Origin: Heterodera schachtii
Lineage: Eukaryota; Nematoda; Chromadorea; Rhabditida; Heteroderidae
DNA length: 64,000 nt
NCBI GenBank assembly: GCA_023374025.1
Contig: SIJG01000006.1
Location: forward strand, 1,859,102-1,923,101
Reading direction: 5' to 3'
Shown here: piece by piece, positions 39,319 through 51,030 of the stretch
How positions within the stretch are numbered: the first letter of the stretch is position 1
Layout: each line of letters begins with the position of its first letter
Notes under the pieces: generated by a model
Told to the model about the DNA's origin: nothing
The model's database searches: none
What the model saw: only the letters and a program-made list of their open reading frames with translations
Translations under genes and position numbers: made by a program

Positions 39319-39332
39319 GGGGGGGGGGGGGG
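39319..39332. repeat. Poly-G run (14 G)
   Basis: An uninterrupted run of 14 G in an AT-rich background. Confidence 0.9.
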
Positions 39333-40146
39333 AAATTGAATGTACAAGTGCGATTGAGATAAAGCAAATCTCACAATAAAGATTAGAGACCGCGGAATTT
39401 TGAATTGAACGGGGCCGGGTCCGGGACTTTGAAAATGCAAAAAGGACGAGTTTATTCCAATAAAATTTGATTAAATAATTTTATGTAGCAATCTTCGAAT
39501 TGAATAAACATGATAAGTTGGTACCACCACTCAATTCATAAAAAGTTAGTAGAACTTTAAAGTTTTTGGAATTTTGAGAGATCTATAATTTTTGCATTCA
39601 CAATATTGTGCCAAAATATGTATTAAACGATTTGCTTGTAAAGGTTGAATTTTTTCATTATTCAAATACAACTTTTTAGTATAAGTGAAATGTTGTAATT
39701 CAATGCATATAGTCGAATATCATGAAATTATTTAATTTTCCCTTTTTGCGAAAAAAAACTAAGTGTGGGCGACCCGAAAAACTCAATGAATGATCAAATA
39801 ATTATATATAATACGAATAATATTTAAATATAAATTTATGTAAATAACAATTTTTCATTTTTTAAAAATTTTAGCAATATTATTATTTAAAAATAATCCC
39901 GTAGAATGATGAATATAATAAGTTATATAAATTAGCGAAAACATTCCGATACATTCTTTTAATTATTAAAATTATTCTCTTGTGAAGTATTAGCATATTA
40001 AGAATTTTTATTTTAATATTTATTGTTTTTAGATTTATTTATTTGTGAAATTCAGTGCCATTTTTAATGCAATTTTTTCGTTTATTTTAATTAATAGCCA
40101 CCGAATATCAATTAATTTATTTTAATTCGCCTTTAATACAAATAAG

Positions 40147-40732
40147 CAGGGCTGCAAAAAACATGCAAATGCATATTTTTTCCTGGCTTCTCCATGCTAT
40201 AAATAGTAGGAAAAACACTTTCTTTTTTGTGTTTGCGTATAAAAATCGGGACTTTTATTTGCATATTTTTGCATATTTTGGGTGTTAATGCATATTTTGC
40301 ATATTTTGGCTTTTTGTGCATATTTGTGCATATTTCGCCATTTTTTGGAAAATTTGTTAACAAAATGCAATAAAAACGGAAAATACATCCCTAAGAATCG
40401 ATCTAAAATTTTTAAAAACACACCACTAAGAATTGGAAAATTTTCTCAAAAATTCTTCCCCCAAATTTTTTTTTCATGACAAAATTTTTGATTTAAAAAT
40501 GTCTATATTTGCTAAGAGAATTTTATAAAAGAAATGTAGCTCATTGGCAAGTGCACTAATGAAAAAAAAAATTTTTTTTAATTGAATTTGCACCCCTAAT
40601 TTTCAAGTTTTTTGTGCGTATTTCGTGCATATTTTGCGATTTTTGTGCATATTTGATGCATATTTGGCAATTTTATTTGCATATTTATGTGCATATTTTG
40701 GTCACTTTTCGTGCATATTTTTTGCAGCCCTG
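40147..40732. mobile_element. hAT-like MITE 4 (586 bp), TGCATATTT family
   Basis: Terminal inverted repeats CAGGGCTGCAAAAAA / TTTTTTGCAGCCCTG are flanked by a perfect 8-bp duplication CAAATAAG (40139-40146 and 40733-40740). Both subterminal regions carry many TGCATATTT motifs. It shares termini and the block TTCTCCATGCTATAAATAGT with MITE 6. Its interior (40352-40404) contains a stretch shared, in inverse orientation, with MITE 1. Overlapping ORFs at 40133-40479 on both strands are readings of the hexamer-like subterminal repeats. Confidence 0.95.
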
Positions 40733-43370
40733 CAAATAAGCAATTCATTTAGTATAATTAAAAATATATGCAATTTTTCTTAATTAAGACCCGAATTCTT
40801 TAAAAAGCTTATGGCGTATTTTTTAAGCAATTTAAAATTTATTTTTGTGAGTTTACTTAATGATCCATAATAGCATAAATGTAAATGAGCAAAAAAATAT
40901 TAAGTTTTATTTTTGTCTCAAAATGTTTTATTTATCAATTAAAAATTTGCGCTTAAAAATCAAATAATTCATAGAAAATTAGGTAAATTGATCAGATCAT
41001 TTTTCGAGGTGATCTGAAACCGCAAAAATTGGCTAAAAAATTGGAATTTTCAAAATATTCCTAGGATGTTGAAAATTTTTTTTTTTGATATTTTTGAGCT
41101 GCCACGCCTAAAATTTGTTATAGAATTTCCAATTGGGGTCTACGACTTAATAAAAAATGATCACCATAGAAATGAGTGGTTTCTACCGTATTTCATAGAA
41201 AATGATCCAAAATTGATCATTTTTATAGTAACTAATTTTAAACTTTTTAACCTGGTCTACGGATTAAGTCGTAGACTAACACACTTCAGCTTATGTCTCG
41301 GGCAATGAGGAAGAAATTTCGAGTATTTTTGTGATTTTTCTTAAATTAATATCTTTTCTTATTTTATTATTTAAATTATTTTTATTTTGAAGAAATGAAT
41401 TGCACTTTTAAAAGAGTGCGGGAATTTTATCGCACATGGTATTATTATCTAAACGTTTTTTTTAATATTTGTCATTTTATGACCAGATCATCTTTCTGCA
41501 ACCTAGGTTTTTCTTAAATCTTGGTTAAGTTTTTAATTATTATTTGTTAAAGTTAAAAATATATTTCTTTTTTTACTTTTATGTTCAATTTATTATTTAT
41601 AATAGATTATTACTTATGCGAATATAATTTTATATCCTTTAAATTAAATTATTTTCATGAAAAATTTAAATTTTCTTTGAATAAGTAATTTAAATAAATT
41701 ATAGACTCTTGCCTCGTGGATTTCATTAGTTTATTTTGTTCGGTCATGTTGTTTAAAATTTTGCTGCTTATGAAATTTTTAAAATTTACATTTTTTATTA
41801 TGCTATTTTTCAGAAAAATTTTATTTTATTGAAGACATTTAATTTTTTGTACAGTTATATTATTTTATTCTTTAAAAGAAAATTTTTATCCAAAATTTTT
41901 ATGAACATAATTTTATTTTTTATACGTTTTTTTTGCATTTAACATTAAGATATGAATATTTGTTAAATTAAAAAAAAAAATTAAATTATTCTAATTCTAT
42001 ATTCAATATAATATTTGAAATTTTATTTCTTTTATGAATGACCTTTATATATTGGGCTATCTTTTGCTATTAAGGATTCTCATCATATTCTTAAAATTTA
42101 TAATTAGCTTGATAATTAATACCAATTATTTTTTCGTTTTTTTTTTCATTTTTGGTTTTGATGATAAGTTAAATAAAATACTTATGCTTTACACGCCACA
42201 AGCTGAACATCTAATATCTCGCATTACTTACAAAAAAAGGACATTTTTGGAATCTTAGACGGACAATTAAAATTCTTAATACACCAATTTCGTGAAAATT
42301 ATATTATTTCCATAAGTATTTTCTATTTCTATTTAAATTTTACCATCAAACGGTATTATTTTCCTGAATTTTTCTTATTTTAAAAATTTTCACTCTTTAT
42401 TCAAAGTAAATAATGAAATCCAAGGTAAGAATTTTTTTCAGTAAATTTTCATGATTTTTATAATTAGGGTTTTTGATTATTTTTTACTTTTTTATCATTC
42501 AATATCAGTTTCTTTTTTACATTCAAATGATTAAGATTATTAGTAGATATTTTTTAAACAAAAATTAAAATAATCTAATTTCAGTTAAAAAGATTTCATT
42601 CAAAAATATCTCTCTTTTTCTCTTGGCTTTCGGACAATTTTATGTTTCTTCATTGATGTTTGAAATTTGTAATAATCTAAATTAAATGATATAAATACTT
42701 ATTAATAAGGACTTTTCATACAAATTTATTTATTTTCTTCAATTGATGCCCTGCGAAGATGCACAGGAAATTCTTCAATTGAAATTTAGGTATATGTTAT
42801 TTTTTTCACAAATAAATTATCTGATTAGTTAAGTTTAATATTTTATTCATGCATATAATCTCAAAGAAATTATTATAAAATTTCATAGTATTTAAATTAT
42901 TGTTTATTTTTGCTTTATTTTTTCTTATTTCAAGCATATTTTCTATTGTATTTAATTTTTGTTTTCATTTCTAAAATTAATCAAATTTTTTAAATGTTTT
43001 TTCCCTGTGCTTATATTTTCACCTCTTATTTTAGTCGTTATTCTTCATTATAATAATGTAAATAGAGAGCCATAAAACCTCATGACGTATTGTCGATTTT
43101 TCTAGTGGCTTCATTGAGCATTTTAATTGATACTTTTCATATTATTTCTTTATAATAAAATCTTTGATAAAATATTTGGTCTAATTTCAAATTAATTTTA
43201 CTATATATATTATATCATATTTTTGCAGGCACATGTTAAAAATTTATGAATATATATTTTTTACGTGTTCGTATTTAACATTCCTTTATTGAACCAATTT
43301 TTTTTTTTGCTCATTTGTGAATTCGTTTGGTAGTGAGTTTAGGTGTAATTTATTTGGTTGTTTTTTAGTA
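40733..43370. other. T-rich spacer with weak ORFs
   Basis: An ORF at 41066-41308 (plus) and one at 42034-42258 (plus) lack recognisable domains and supporting exons. Around 41135-41275 the phrase GGTCTACG recurs in direct orientation and GTCTACGACTTAA is partly inverted as TTAAGTCGTAGAC, suggesting a decayed foldback. No gene is supported. Confidence 0.45.
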
Positions 43371-43379
43371 CAATTGTTC

Positions 43380-43843
43380 CGTGACCGGAAAATGCGTCTG
43401 TGGAAAATGCGTCAGTAGAAAATACGTCAGTTATACAAATATTTTAAAACAAAGTGCAGTAGTATTGGAAGAATATCGTTCTGAATATCGAATCCGAACC
43501 TGAATTCGAACAAAAAGTCGAAAGTCAAAATTTTCGAAATTAGGCTATTTCTTCAAAATCGGTTTAAATACACGGAAACAAACCGAAAGCCATCAATCCT
43601 TCAATAAGAGACCATTTATGCCGTTTTAAGCCAAAAATGATAAATTCGAAAATTTGGACTTTCGACTTTTTGTTCGAATTAGAGTCCGGGATTCGGAATA
43701 GGCCGAAATGGATACCGGATTCATCGTCAGTGACCTCTAAAATGCAAAGAACTTGTTTTTATGACAATAAAATTTTCACTGACGCATTTTCTACTGACGC
43801 ATTTTCCACTGACGAATTTTCCACTGACGCATTTTCCGGGAGC
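43380..43843. mobile_element. Foldback element with GGAAAATGCGTCAGT subrepeats
   Basis: The ends are inverted: CCGGAAAATGCGTC from 43385 and GACGCATTTTCCGG ending at 43839. Each end is built of tandem 14-15-bp units (GGAAAATGCGTCAGT or its complement), three on the left and four on the right. The inverted homology continues inside (TTCGAACAAAAAGTCGAAAG near 43510 and CTTTCGACTTTTTGTTCGAA near 43660). A 9-bp direct repeat CAATTGTTC flanks it (43371-43379 and 43844-43852) and is probably the target duplication. The ORF at 43637-43882 reads through the right-hand units as repeated TDAFS residues and is not a gene. Confidence 0.85.
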
Positions 43844-43852
43844 CCAATTGTT

Positions 43853-44790
43853 CTAGCGGCTGACACGAAATTTCTTTTTTAATTTAAATCATTTAAAATT
43901 CTTTTTGTTTTGCTTAGGTGTTTATTATTTTTATGCTTAATATCAAAAATTAAAAGTCGTAATTTTGATTTTTTTAAATAAAGATTTACAGTAAATGATT
44001 TACATCTTTAGAATATTGTTTAAGACTTAAAATATGGTAAAATTATTTTTATAATAGTAACTTTAACATTAAATCATGCTGTTAATAATGCAAATAAAGA
44101 GTTCTTTAAAAGTCTGATGCCAATTATTTTTGATTATTTTTGTCTTTTAATTTCAAAGAAATTAAAGAGAAATGAAGCATCATAAATTGAATTAACATTA
44201 TCTGAGCTTTTCTTTATAAATAAAATGGAATATTTTATTTTTTGTACTAGAAAATATGTCTATGATCATAAATAATGATCAATTCATTCATCCATTCATA
44301 TTATTTTATTTGAAAAGATTGTTTATTCATTCACTACGTTTCCTTCTAATACAAAATTGCATATATTCTTGGATTGCATCCTCCACTTCAAGGAATTTTT
44401 TAAGCAATTTGTTTTATATAATTCTTTAAAAAATTTTGTCATTTATTGTATTCATTTAGAAAAAAATTAATACATTTTAGTGAAATATATCAAAAATATA
44501 AATAATAATATATTTGTATAATTCAATTTAATTTTTTCACTAAATATTACTTTATAATACACGAAATTTAATTATAATTATAACTCATTTATATTGTTTT
44601 TATAATTATAACTCATTATCAGTTATATTGTTTTTTCCATTTTGAAAATGAGGCAATTTTTATAATTTATTGTATGTCTTAAATTTTGTTCTTAAATTTT
44701 TGTGTTTTTTTAAAGTTATTTTGCGTACACTTTTAAAGGTTTTTAAAATTTTAAAACAAAAATTTTTAAACAACAAATAGATCATGAGAT
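43853..44790. other. T-rich spacer
   Basis: Nothing recognised apart from the tandem repeat at 44571-44637. Confidence 0.6.
44571..44637. repeat. Two-copy tandem repeat, ~30-35-bp unit
   Basis: ATAATTATAACTCATT followed by TTATATTG and a T run occurs twice in succession, with a short insertion in the second unit. Confidence 0.75.
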
Positions 44791-45551
44791 ATTGATTGAA
44801 TTTTTTAGAATTTTAATTAAATCTACCAATAGATATTAATTTATTTTTAATTATAGTACAGTTTATATGTCAAAGTTCTTAACATTTAATGCTATCGCAT
44901 CCCAATTTTGGGCAGCGTGCAGAACTTGGAATTGGTTTTAATAAATAACTTATATATCAGAAGCACTATTATTTATATATTGTTGTATTATAATTATTTT
45001 TTGCAAATTTAAATACAAACTTTCTAAATACGATTTTTATCGTTTTATTTTATTTTTATGATAAAAATTGATTTTATTTTTTTCTTCAGTATGCTTAATA
45101 TAATTCAATCACATTAATCATATTTATACCTTTATTATTATTATTAAAATGTAAAAATTAATTGTTGTATTTATTTTTATTAAAATTAAATTGATGAATT
45201 TATTTTACTTCAAATTTAATTGCTTCAGTGTTTTTTTGTTGTTTAGAATTAGCAAATAATAGAAAAATTCATGATTATTTCTTATAATACTTTAGCTTTG
45301 GAATTACATTTTATTGTGTTTATGGTAATTTTTGTTTTTACGTAGTCACTCTTGTTGCCCCTCATTTTTATTTCGTATAAAATCATTATTTTAATTCAGT
45401 TGACAGGTTTATTGATTTATATTTTTATTTTGAAAATATAATTATACCAGAATTTTTAAAGTATTTTTTAGAGTCATATTTTTAATTTTTGCTTGAATCA
45501 TAATTTTAACTTATTTTGTTTAAAATAATATGATTGTATAGAGGATAAAAT

Positions 45552-45997
45552 TAGGGTTTCTATCTCAAAATTTTCAAAATAAGAACATCAAAGCCAAAAA
45601 ATAAGATTTTAGGGTCAAAAATAAGAACATTTTGCAAAATTGCTTCAAATCAGTTATTTTTCAATTTATTCGATCAAAACGTTTTAAATATTATATCTTT
45701 CGTCTCTCACTATCAATTTTAACAAAAAACATTTTGAATTTGAATGCAATTTGTTGACATATTTAACCCAAAATGATCAAAATTTGCGATTTGGACCAAT
45801 TTTTAGAAAAAAAAAAATAGGAGTTTTTGGGAGCCGGCGGAGCCGATAGGCGCCGCCGGGAGAAAATTTTAAGAATTTTGAATGATTTTTGTTAGGAATT
45901 AGCGTAATTTTTCAGAAATTTCCCTCTTTTGGATGAAAATAAGGCACTACCCCCAAATCAGAACATTTCTTAGAAATAAGGACATATAGAAACCCGG
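45552..45997. mobile_element. hAT-like MITE 5 (446 bp) with one GC palindrome
   Basis: Termini TAGGGTTTCTAT and ATAGAAACCCGG match at 10 of 12 inverted positions. They are flanked by an exact 8-bp duplication GATAAAAT (45544-45551 and 45998-46005). The interior has one GC palindrome (45834-45859) within the shared module and subterminal phrases (TCAGAACATTTCTTAGAAAT) also seen at 26308-26330 inside MITE 2. It is absent from the paralogous copy at 49.3-51.0 kb, though alignment there is too diverged to place the exact empty site. Confidence 0.85.
45834..45859. repeat. GC-rich palindrome
   Basis: CCGGCGGAGCCGATAGGCGC followed by CGCCGG, in the GATA orientation. Confidence 0.9.
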
Positions 45998-47089
45998 GAT
46001 AAAATATAAATACATTTCAGTTCCTTGTTGAACAAGTTAAACCAGTGAAGCTTCTAGAAATAAGTTGGTGAATTAAACAATGAGTTTAAATATCAGTTTT
46101 ATAAGATCAAAGTAATTTGTTAAATCGATAGATTAAAATGATAAAACGAAAGGCTTTTTAAATATGATATAAATTAGCATTTTTTAATGATTTTTTCGAA
46201 AAGATAAATACTTTTTAGATTAGTTTTTAGATATTTTTCGTAAAGTCGTAGCGAATTATTTTATACTTTTCACGATATTGGTTAAAAATATCAAATTGTA
46301 AAAGTTTCTTTTTAATTCTATTAAAATATATATATAATTAATAAAATTTTTAAAAATCACGATCATGATTAGTCTTCCCAAATCATTTGTACGATGCCAA
46401 AAAGCACCACACATACATACATAAATAGAAGCTAATTATTTAATTTATTATTAAATAAAGCGCATTGCAATTCTTTTTGATTAGTAAAGCAAAGTAATTT
46501 AAAGAAAAATAATTTTTCATTATTTTAGCCAATAAAATTGTTGTAGTTCGAGTATTTAATTATGACAGTTAATAAATAATGTTTATTATAAAATACTAAT
46601 TTTAGTTGTTATTTAATATTCAAAAGTTAGAAATTGAATTCGTTGTAAATTCATTCATTAAATTAAAATTTCATTAAATTAATTCTTAAACTCGTCATTG
46701 GGTTCGTTAGATTCTTCGTTAATTTCTTCTCATATGGTGTTCTGTATTTATGATTTTTCAATCAATTGCATTATTTATTTATAAAAAATAACGTGTAAAT
46801 TCTTATTTTCATTTTTAAATTAAAACATGTTGTTTTTTATTTGTTTGTCGTTTTTAAATAAATAAATAGTCATTCTTTTGCATCTGATAAAAAGTTAATA
46901 ACAATTTTTATTATTTAATTGTTTTTTATAAAAAATCTTGATCAAATCTGCAGTTTTTGGTTTGATTTTGTCCTGCAATTTGCAGGTTTATATTTACACA
47001 CAATTAATTGACAATGATTCGTAAAAAGAATCAATACGGCTGAAATATATGTATGCATTAGTGTGCCATTAATTACTTAATATGCACTT

Positions 47090-47742
47090 TTTCCTTATGA
47101 CAATGGTAATTATTATTTTTACACTGATCCTATTTACAACTGATTTATAATTCATTTAACTGCTAAATTTTAATTGTTAATTAAGAAATGGTATTCATTT
47201 TTTATTCTTCTCTTATATCTTGACAATTGTTTCCGTCTTGCGCGTTAAGAAAATTGCAGCATTATATTATCTTTTTGAAATTATTATAAGATTAGAAGGT
47301 TTTTACATTTTTTTAAATAGCTATAGTTGAAGTAAATTATGAGTAGTGTTATAGTTTTGTCTATTTTTAATTTTAATCGTGTTTAAATTCTAAATATTTT
47401 AAAGTTTTTAGATGAAATCCTTAATTGATAGTCATTTTTGTAATTATTTACATTTTAAAAGTATTAGGCTATATATGCTAATAAATTTTCTTTGGCAATA
47501 ATTAAAATTAGGTTGTTAATTTAGGCAATTTTTGTTTTTAAATGTAATATAAAATTCATTTTAAAGAATTATAAACTGCCTTATTTGTTAATTTTTGAAT
47601 TAATTTATTTGAATATTAATTTAATATAAACTATCTATTTTCAACCAAATAATCTACTGTAAAGAATTTTTATTTTGTCAAAAATAATTTATTATATTTT
47701 ACACTATAATTTTTAATTTATTATATTTTACACAATAATTTT
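47090..47742 (+). repeat. Degenerate AT-rich repeat, collinear with 55.87-56.28 kb
   Basis: Shared landmarks in order: TATGACAATGGT, ATTATTTTTA, ATCCTATTTA.AACTGAT, GCAGCATTATAT, ATGAGTAG.GT, GTGTTT.AA.TCTAAA, TTTTTAGATGAAA. Its end (47570-47660) also matches 24077-24170. A small tandem duplication (AATTTATTATATTTTACAC, twice) closes it at 47686-47742. Confidence 0.75.
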
Positions 47743-49329
47743 AAGTCAAATTGCTATACAATATTTTTAAATTTCTATGGTATTTATTAGTTGTTTTTCT
47801 TTAAAATTCGTTTTTTTTTTGTTACAATTCGGCAATCTCGCTTTTTCGTATTTTGCTGAGAAGGGTTTAGTTTAATTAAGTCAAGTTTTTACAAATTTTA
47901 AATTATAGAAAAATTAATTATTTTAATTAAATTTTAATGATAAGTTATTATGTTTTCCGTCAAGACTTAAAAATTTAGTTTCCATCTTGTGAATTTAAAT
48001 ATAGAAAAATAATTTTTTAAATTGCAACTTAAAGGATAAATAAACTTTCATCATGCTTCCGTCAATAATGCAAATATATTTCATTAAAATTCATGCCGTA
48101 TTTCTCTCCAATTAGTTTTATTATGCTGTCTGGATTAAGAATAAATCTTATATGCTTTCTTTATATTTTTTTTATGCTAAAAATGATAATAATAATTGGT
48201 AACAATTTTTCTTTTTAATGAGTAAATTTATTTAAAATACATTTATTTTATTCCGTTTAATGAGCAGTTATCTAAATTTTTATTTAATTTAATGTATTTT
48301 AATTTCATATATTACTCACTATTGGTGATTTTATTTATTACAATGATTAATTATTTCGTTTCATTTGACATTGATTACAATTTAGAACTGTTTTCAATTT
48401 TTTCATAATCATTGTCTGCAATAATTTTCATTATTTTTGCAAATGAAGATTTTGGTTAAATATATCAGTATTAAAACCAAATCCAAATATTTAAAATACA
48501 TGATTTTAAATCTTTCTGATTTTTTATTTTATTCTTTTAAGTGTTTAAAAACGGATTCAAGTTAATGGCACATTGAAATTCATCATTCAATTCATTGATC
48601 TTTTAACATTTACTTCATTGTTATTGTCTATCAGCATTAAAAATGTACTTTACTATTTAACAGTATTCATTCATTCATTCATTTATTCATATTTTACGTT
48701 TATCAATATTGTATTTTTTAAAAATTAATGGCCCATCATTATAATTAATATGAATTAAGCGATTTATTGTTCTTCCACTCTTTAATATATTTATTTAATT
48801 ATATAGATATAAATTATAATATCTAGATAATTTTATTTTATTCATTAAGTAGTTAGTTTTAACTTCTAAAAAACCACAAAATATGAACAAAAATGGGAAA
48901 ATAGTGCCAATAACTTTCAAATTTAGATGTGTAAAATCGGTCGTAAAATTTTTCCAAAATGAAACTAAATTATTCCAAACCATATTGAGATTAATTTATT
49001 TATGAAATCAAAAATTCTTGTCAGAAAAGTAAATTAAAAAATTATGGAAATGAATTTCTGAGAAAATTATTCTTTTCTTAGGGGTGTATTTTTGCGTTTT
49101 TATAGCATTTTTTAGTTATAAATTTTGGCAAAACGCCAAAAAGGTTAACATTATTTTTTCAAATGTTTTTAGTTTTTAAAGTGCTAAAAATAACAAACTA
49201 GTAAATAATTGCTAATAGCTCGAAAACTAACTGAACAACAACCGAAAAAATATTTTTCTTGCGTTTCAGTTCACTGGGGTCTCAGGAAAAAAATAGTGAA
49301 AAAATTATAAATATCATTCCTAATCAGAA
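47743..49329. other. T-rich spacer
   Basis: No gene supported. The stretch 49071-49115 (TCTTAGGGGTGTATTTTTGC, then ...ATAGCATTTTTT) is a decayed copy of the internal module shared by MITEs 1 and 4, without termini. A minus-strand ORF at 48795-48983 is composition-driven. Confidence 0.5.
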
Positions 49330-51030
49330 GATACTGGTTGGTATTTCTTAGATTTAATTAGATCTACCCATCGGTATTATTTATTTTTAATTATAGTATG
49401 TTTAATGTTGATTTATATATTTAAGTTTCTTGACATTTAATGCGAACGCATCCCGGTTTTGGTTAACGGGAGCGGAAGTACTCGAAGTTGTTATTGTATA
49501 ATAAATAAGTTTTACATCATAAGCACATTGGTTATATTTATTTTTTAATTATAATTATTTTTGCAAATTTAAATCATTGTTTTCGAAATACGGTTTTTAT
49601 CGTTTATGTTTTTTATTATTGATTTTTTTTATTATAAAAATTTATTTTATTTTGGTTTCTTTATGCTTAACTTAATTAAATTTGTTTTATTGATTTTCAA
49701 TAAAATTTATATATCATTCTTTATTTAATTTCAAATCGTCAACTAACATTGTTACTATGAGACAGGTTAGTGATCCAAATGTCCAATACATATATTTTAA
49801 TTGTTATGATAAAAGTAAAAATGTATAATTGTATTTATTTTTAAGAAAATTAATTTGATGATTTTTATTTTAATTTGTTTCAATTTAATTGCTCCCGGGG
49901 TTTTTCATTTAGAACTAGCAAATAAATAGAAAAATTTCATGAATTATTTCTCTCACTTTATAATTTTTAGCTCTGGATGTATTTATGATTGGTTTTTTTG
50001 TAATTTTTTTAGTCACCCTTGGTGACCCTCATAGTTTTGCTTATTTTTTTTTTGTTAATCAATTTCCATTTAATATATAAAATATTTTTAAATTTGTGAC
50101 GCTTTGAATTTTTTGACTTGAACATTTTAATAAATTTGTAAATTAGCAATTTTTTAATGATTTTTTTTCTAAAAGATAAATACTTTTTTAGTTAGTTTAT
50201 AATTATTTCTCGTCTAGTAGTAGCTGAAATTGGTTGTTTTTTTGATAGTTTTATAATATTTTTTAAATGTTCTATTTCGTATTTCTTGAAATTTTAATTT
50301 TTAAAATTTATTGTTTTGCAAATAATTTTATACTTTCACGATATTGGTTATGAATATGAAATTGTAAAATTTTCGGTTTAATTCCTTTGAAAAAAAATTA
50401 TAATTATGTATCTTTATAAAAAGCATAATCATGTTTCGCCTTCCCAAATCATTTATGCATGCTTTTTAATTTTTACATCCTGTACATTATTAGAAGAAAT
50501 AGTAAATTTTTGAAAATTTATTAAAAATTAAAATAATTTTTTGAGTATTCTATATGCAGGTTTACTTTGACTTATTTAAGCTAAAAAAAATTTATTGTGG
50601 TTATTTATTCGTTTATTGGGCGCATATGTCCAATTATTTTAATTTTTTTATGATTTATTATAAATATGAATTTTATAATAATGTTTATTATAAAATACTA
50701 ATTTTAGTTGTTATTTAATATTCAAAAGTTAGAAATTGAATTCGTTGTAAATTCATTCATTAAATTAAATTGCATTAAATTAATTCTTAAACTCGTCATT
50801 TGCTCCGATAGATTTTTCGTTAGTCTCTTCTCATATGGTGATCCGTATTTATGATTTTTTAATCAAATTGCATTATTTTATTCATAAAAATTGAAATAAC
50901 GTGTAAATTCTTATTTTTCATTTTTAAATTAAAACATGTTGTTTTTTATTTGTTGTTCGCTTTTTAAAATAAATTGTTATTCTTTTGCATCTGATAAAAT
51001 AATAATTTTTATTATTTAATTCTTTTTTTT
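49330..51030 (+). repeat. Segmental duplication, copy 2
   Basis: Aligns with 44800-46950 in the same orientation and landmark order, without the MITE. Around 50690-50760 the match is nearly exact (ATAATGTTTATTATAAAATA, TAGTTGTTATTTAATATTCA), while other parts are strongly diverged. Confidence 0.85.

Larger units (their letters stand above)
38216..40138. other. T-rich spacer with small repeats
   Basis: Contains a two-copy tandem repeat (38844-38897), a poly-G run (39319-39332) and a less AT-rich patch at 39380-39440 with GGGGCCGGGTCCGGGAC, probably a decayed MITE piece. No gene is supported. Confidence 0.55.
44800..46950 (+). repeat. Segmental duplication, copy 1
   Basis: Collinear with 49330-51030. 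Shared landmarks in order include AATTATAGTA, ACATTTAATGC...CGCATCCC, TTTTTGCAAATTTAAAT, ATTGTATTTATTTTTA, TAGTCAC.CTTG-G, ATTTTTTAATGATTTTTT, CACGATATTGGTTA, CTTCCCAAATCATTT and AAAAGTTAGAAATTGAATTC. The copies differ by many substitutions and indels, so the duplication is old. MITE 5 sits in this copy only. Confidence 0.85.

Noticed and set aside
40133..40479. Three overlapping ORFs with repeated cysteine, histidine and isoleucine
   Set aside because: They are frames of the TGCATATTT subterminal repeats of MITE 4; the same pattern recurs in MITE 6.
44571..44637. CRISPR-like repeat array
   Set aside because: Only two tandem AT-rich units and a eukaryotic context.
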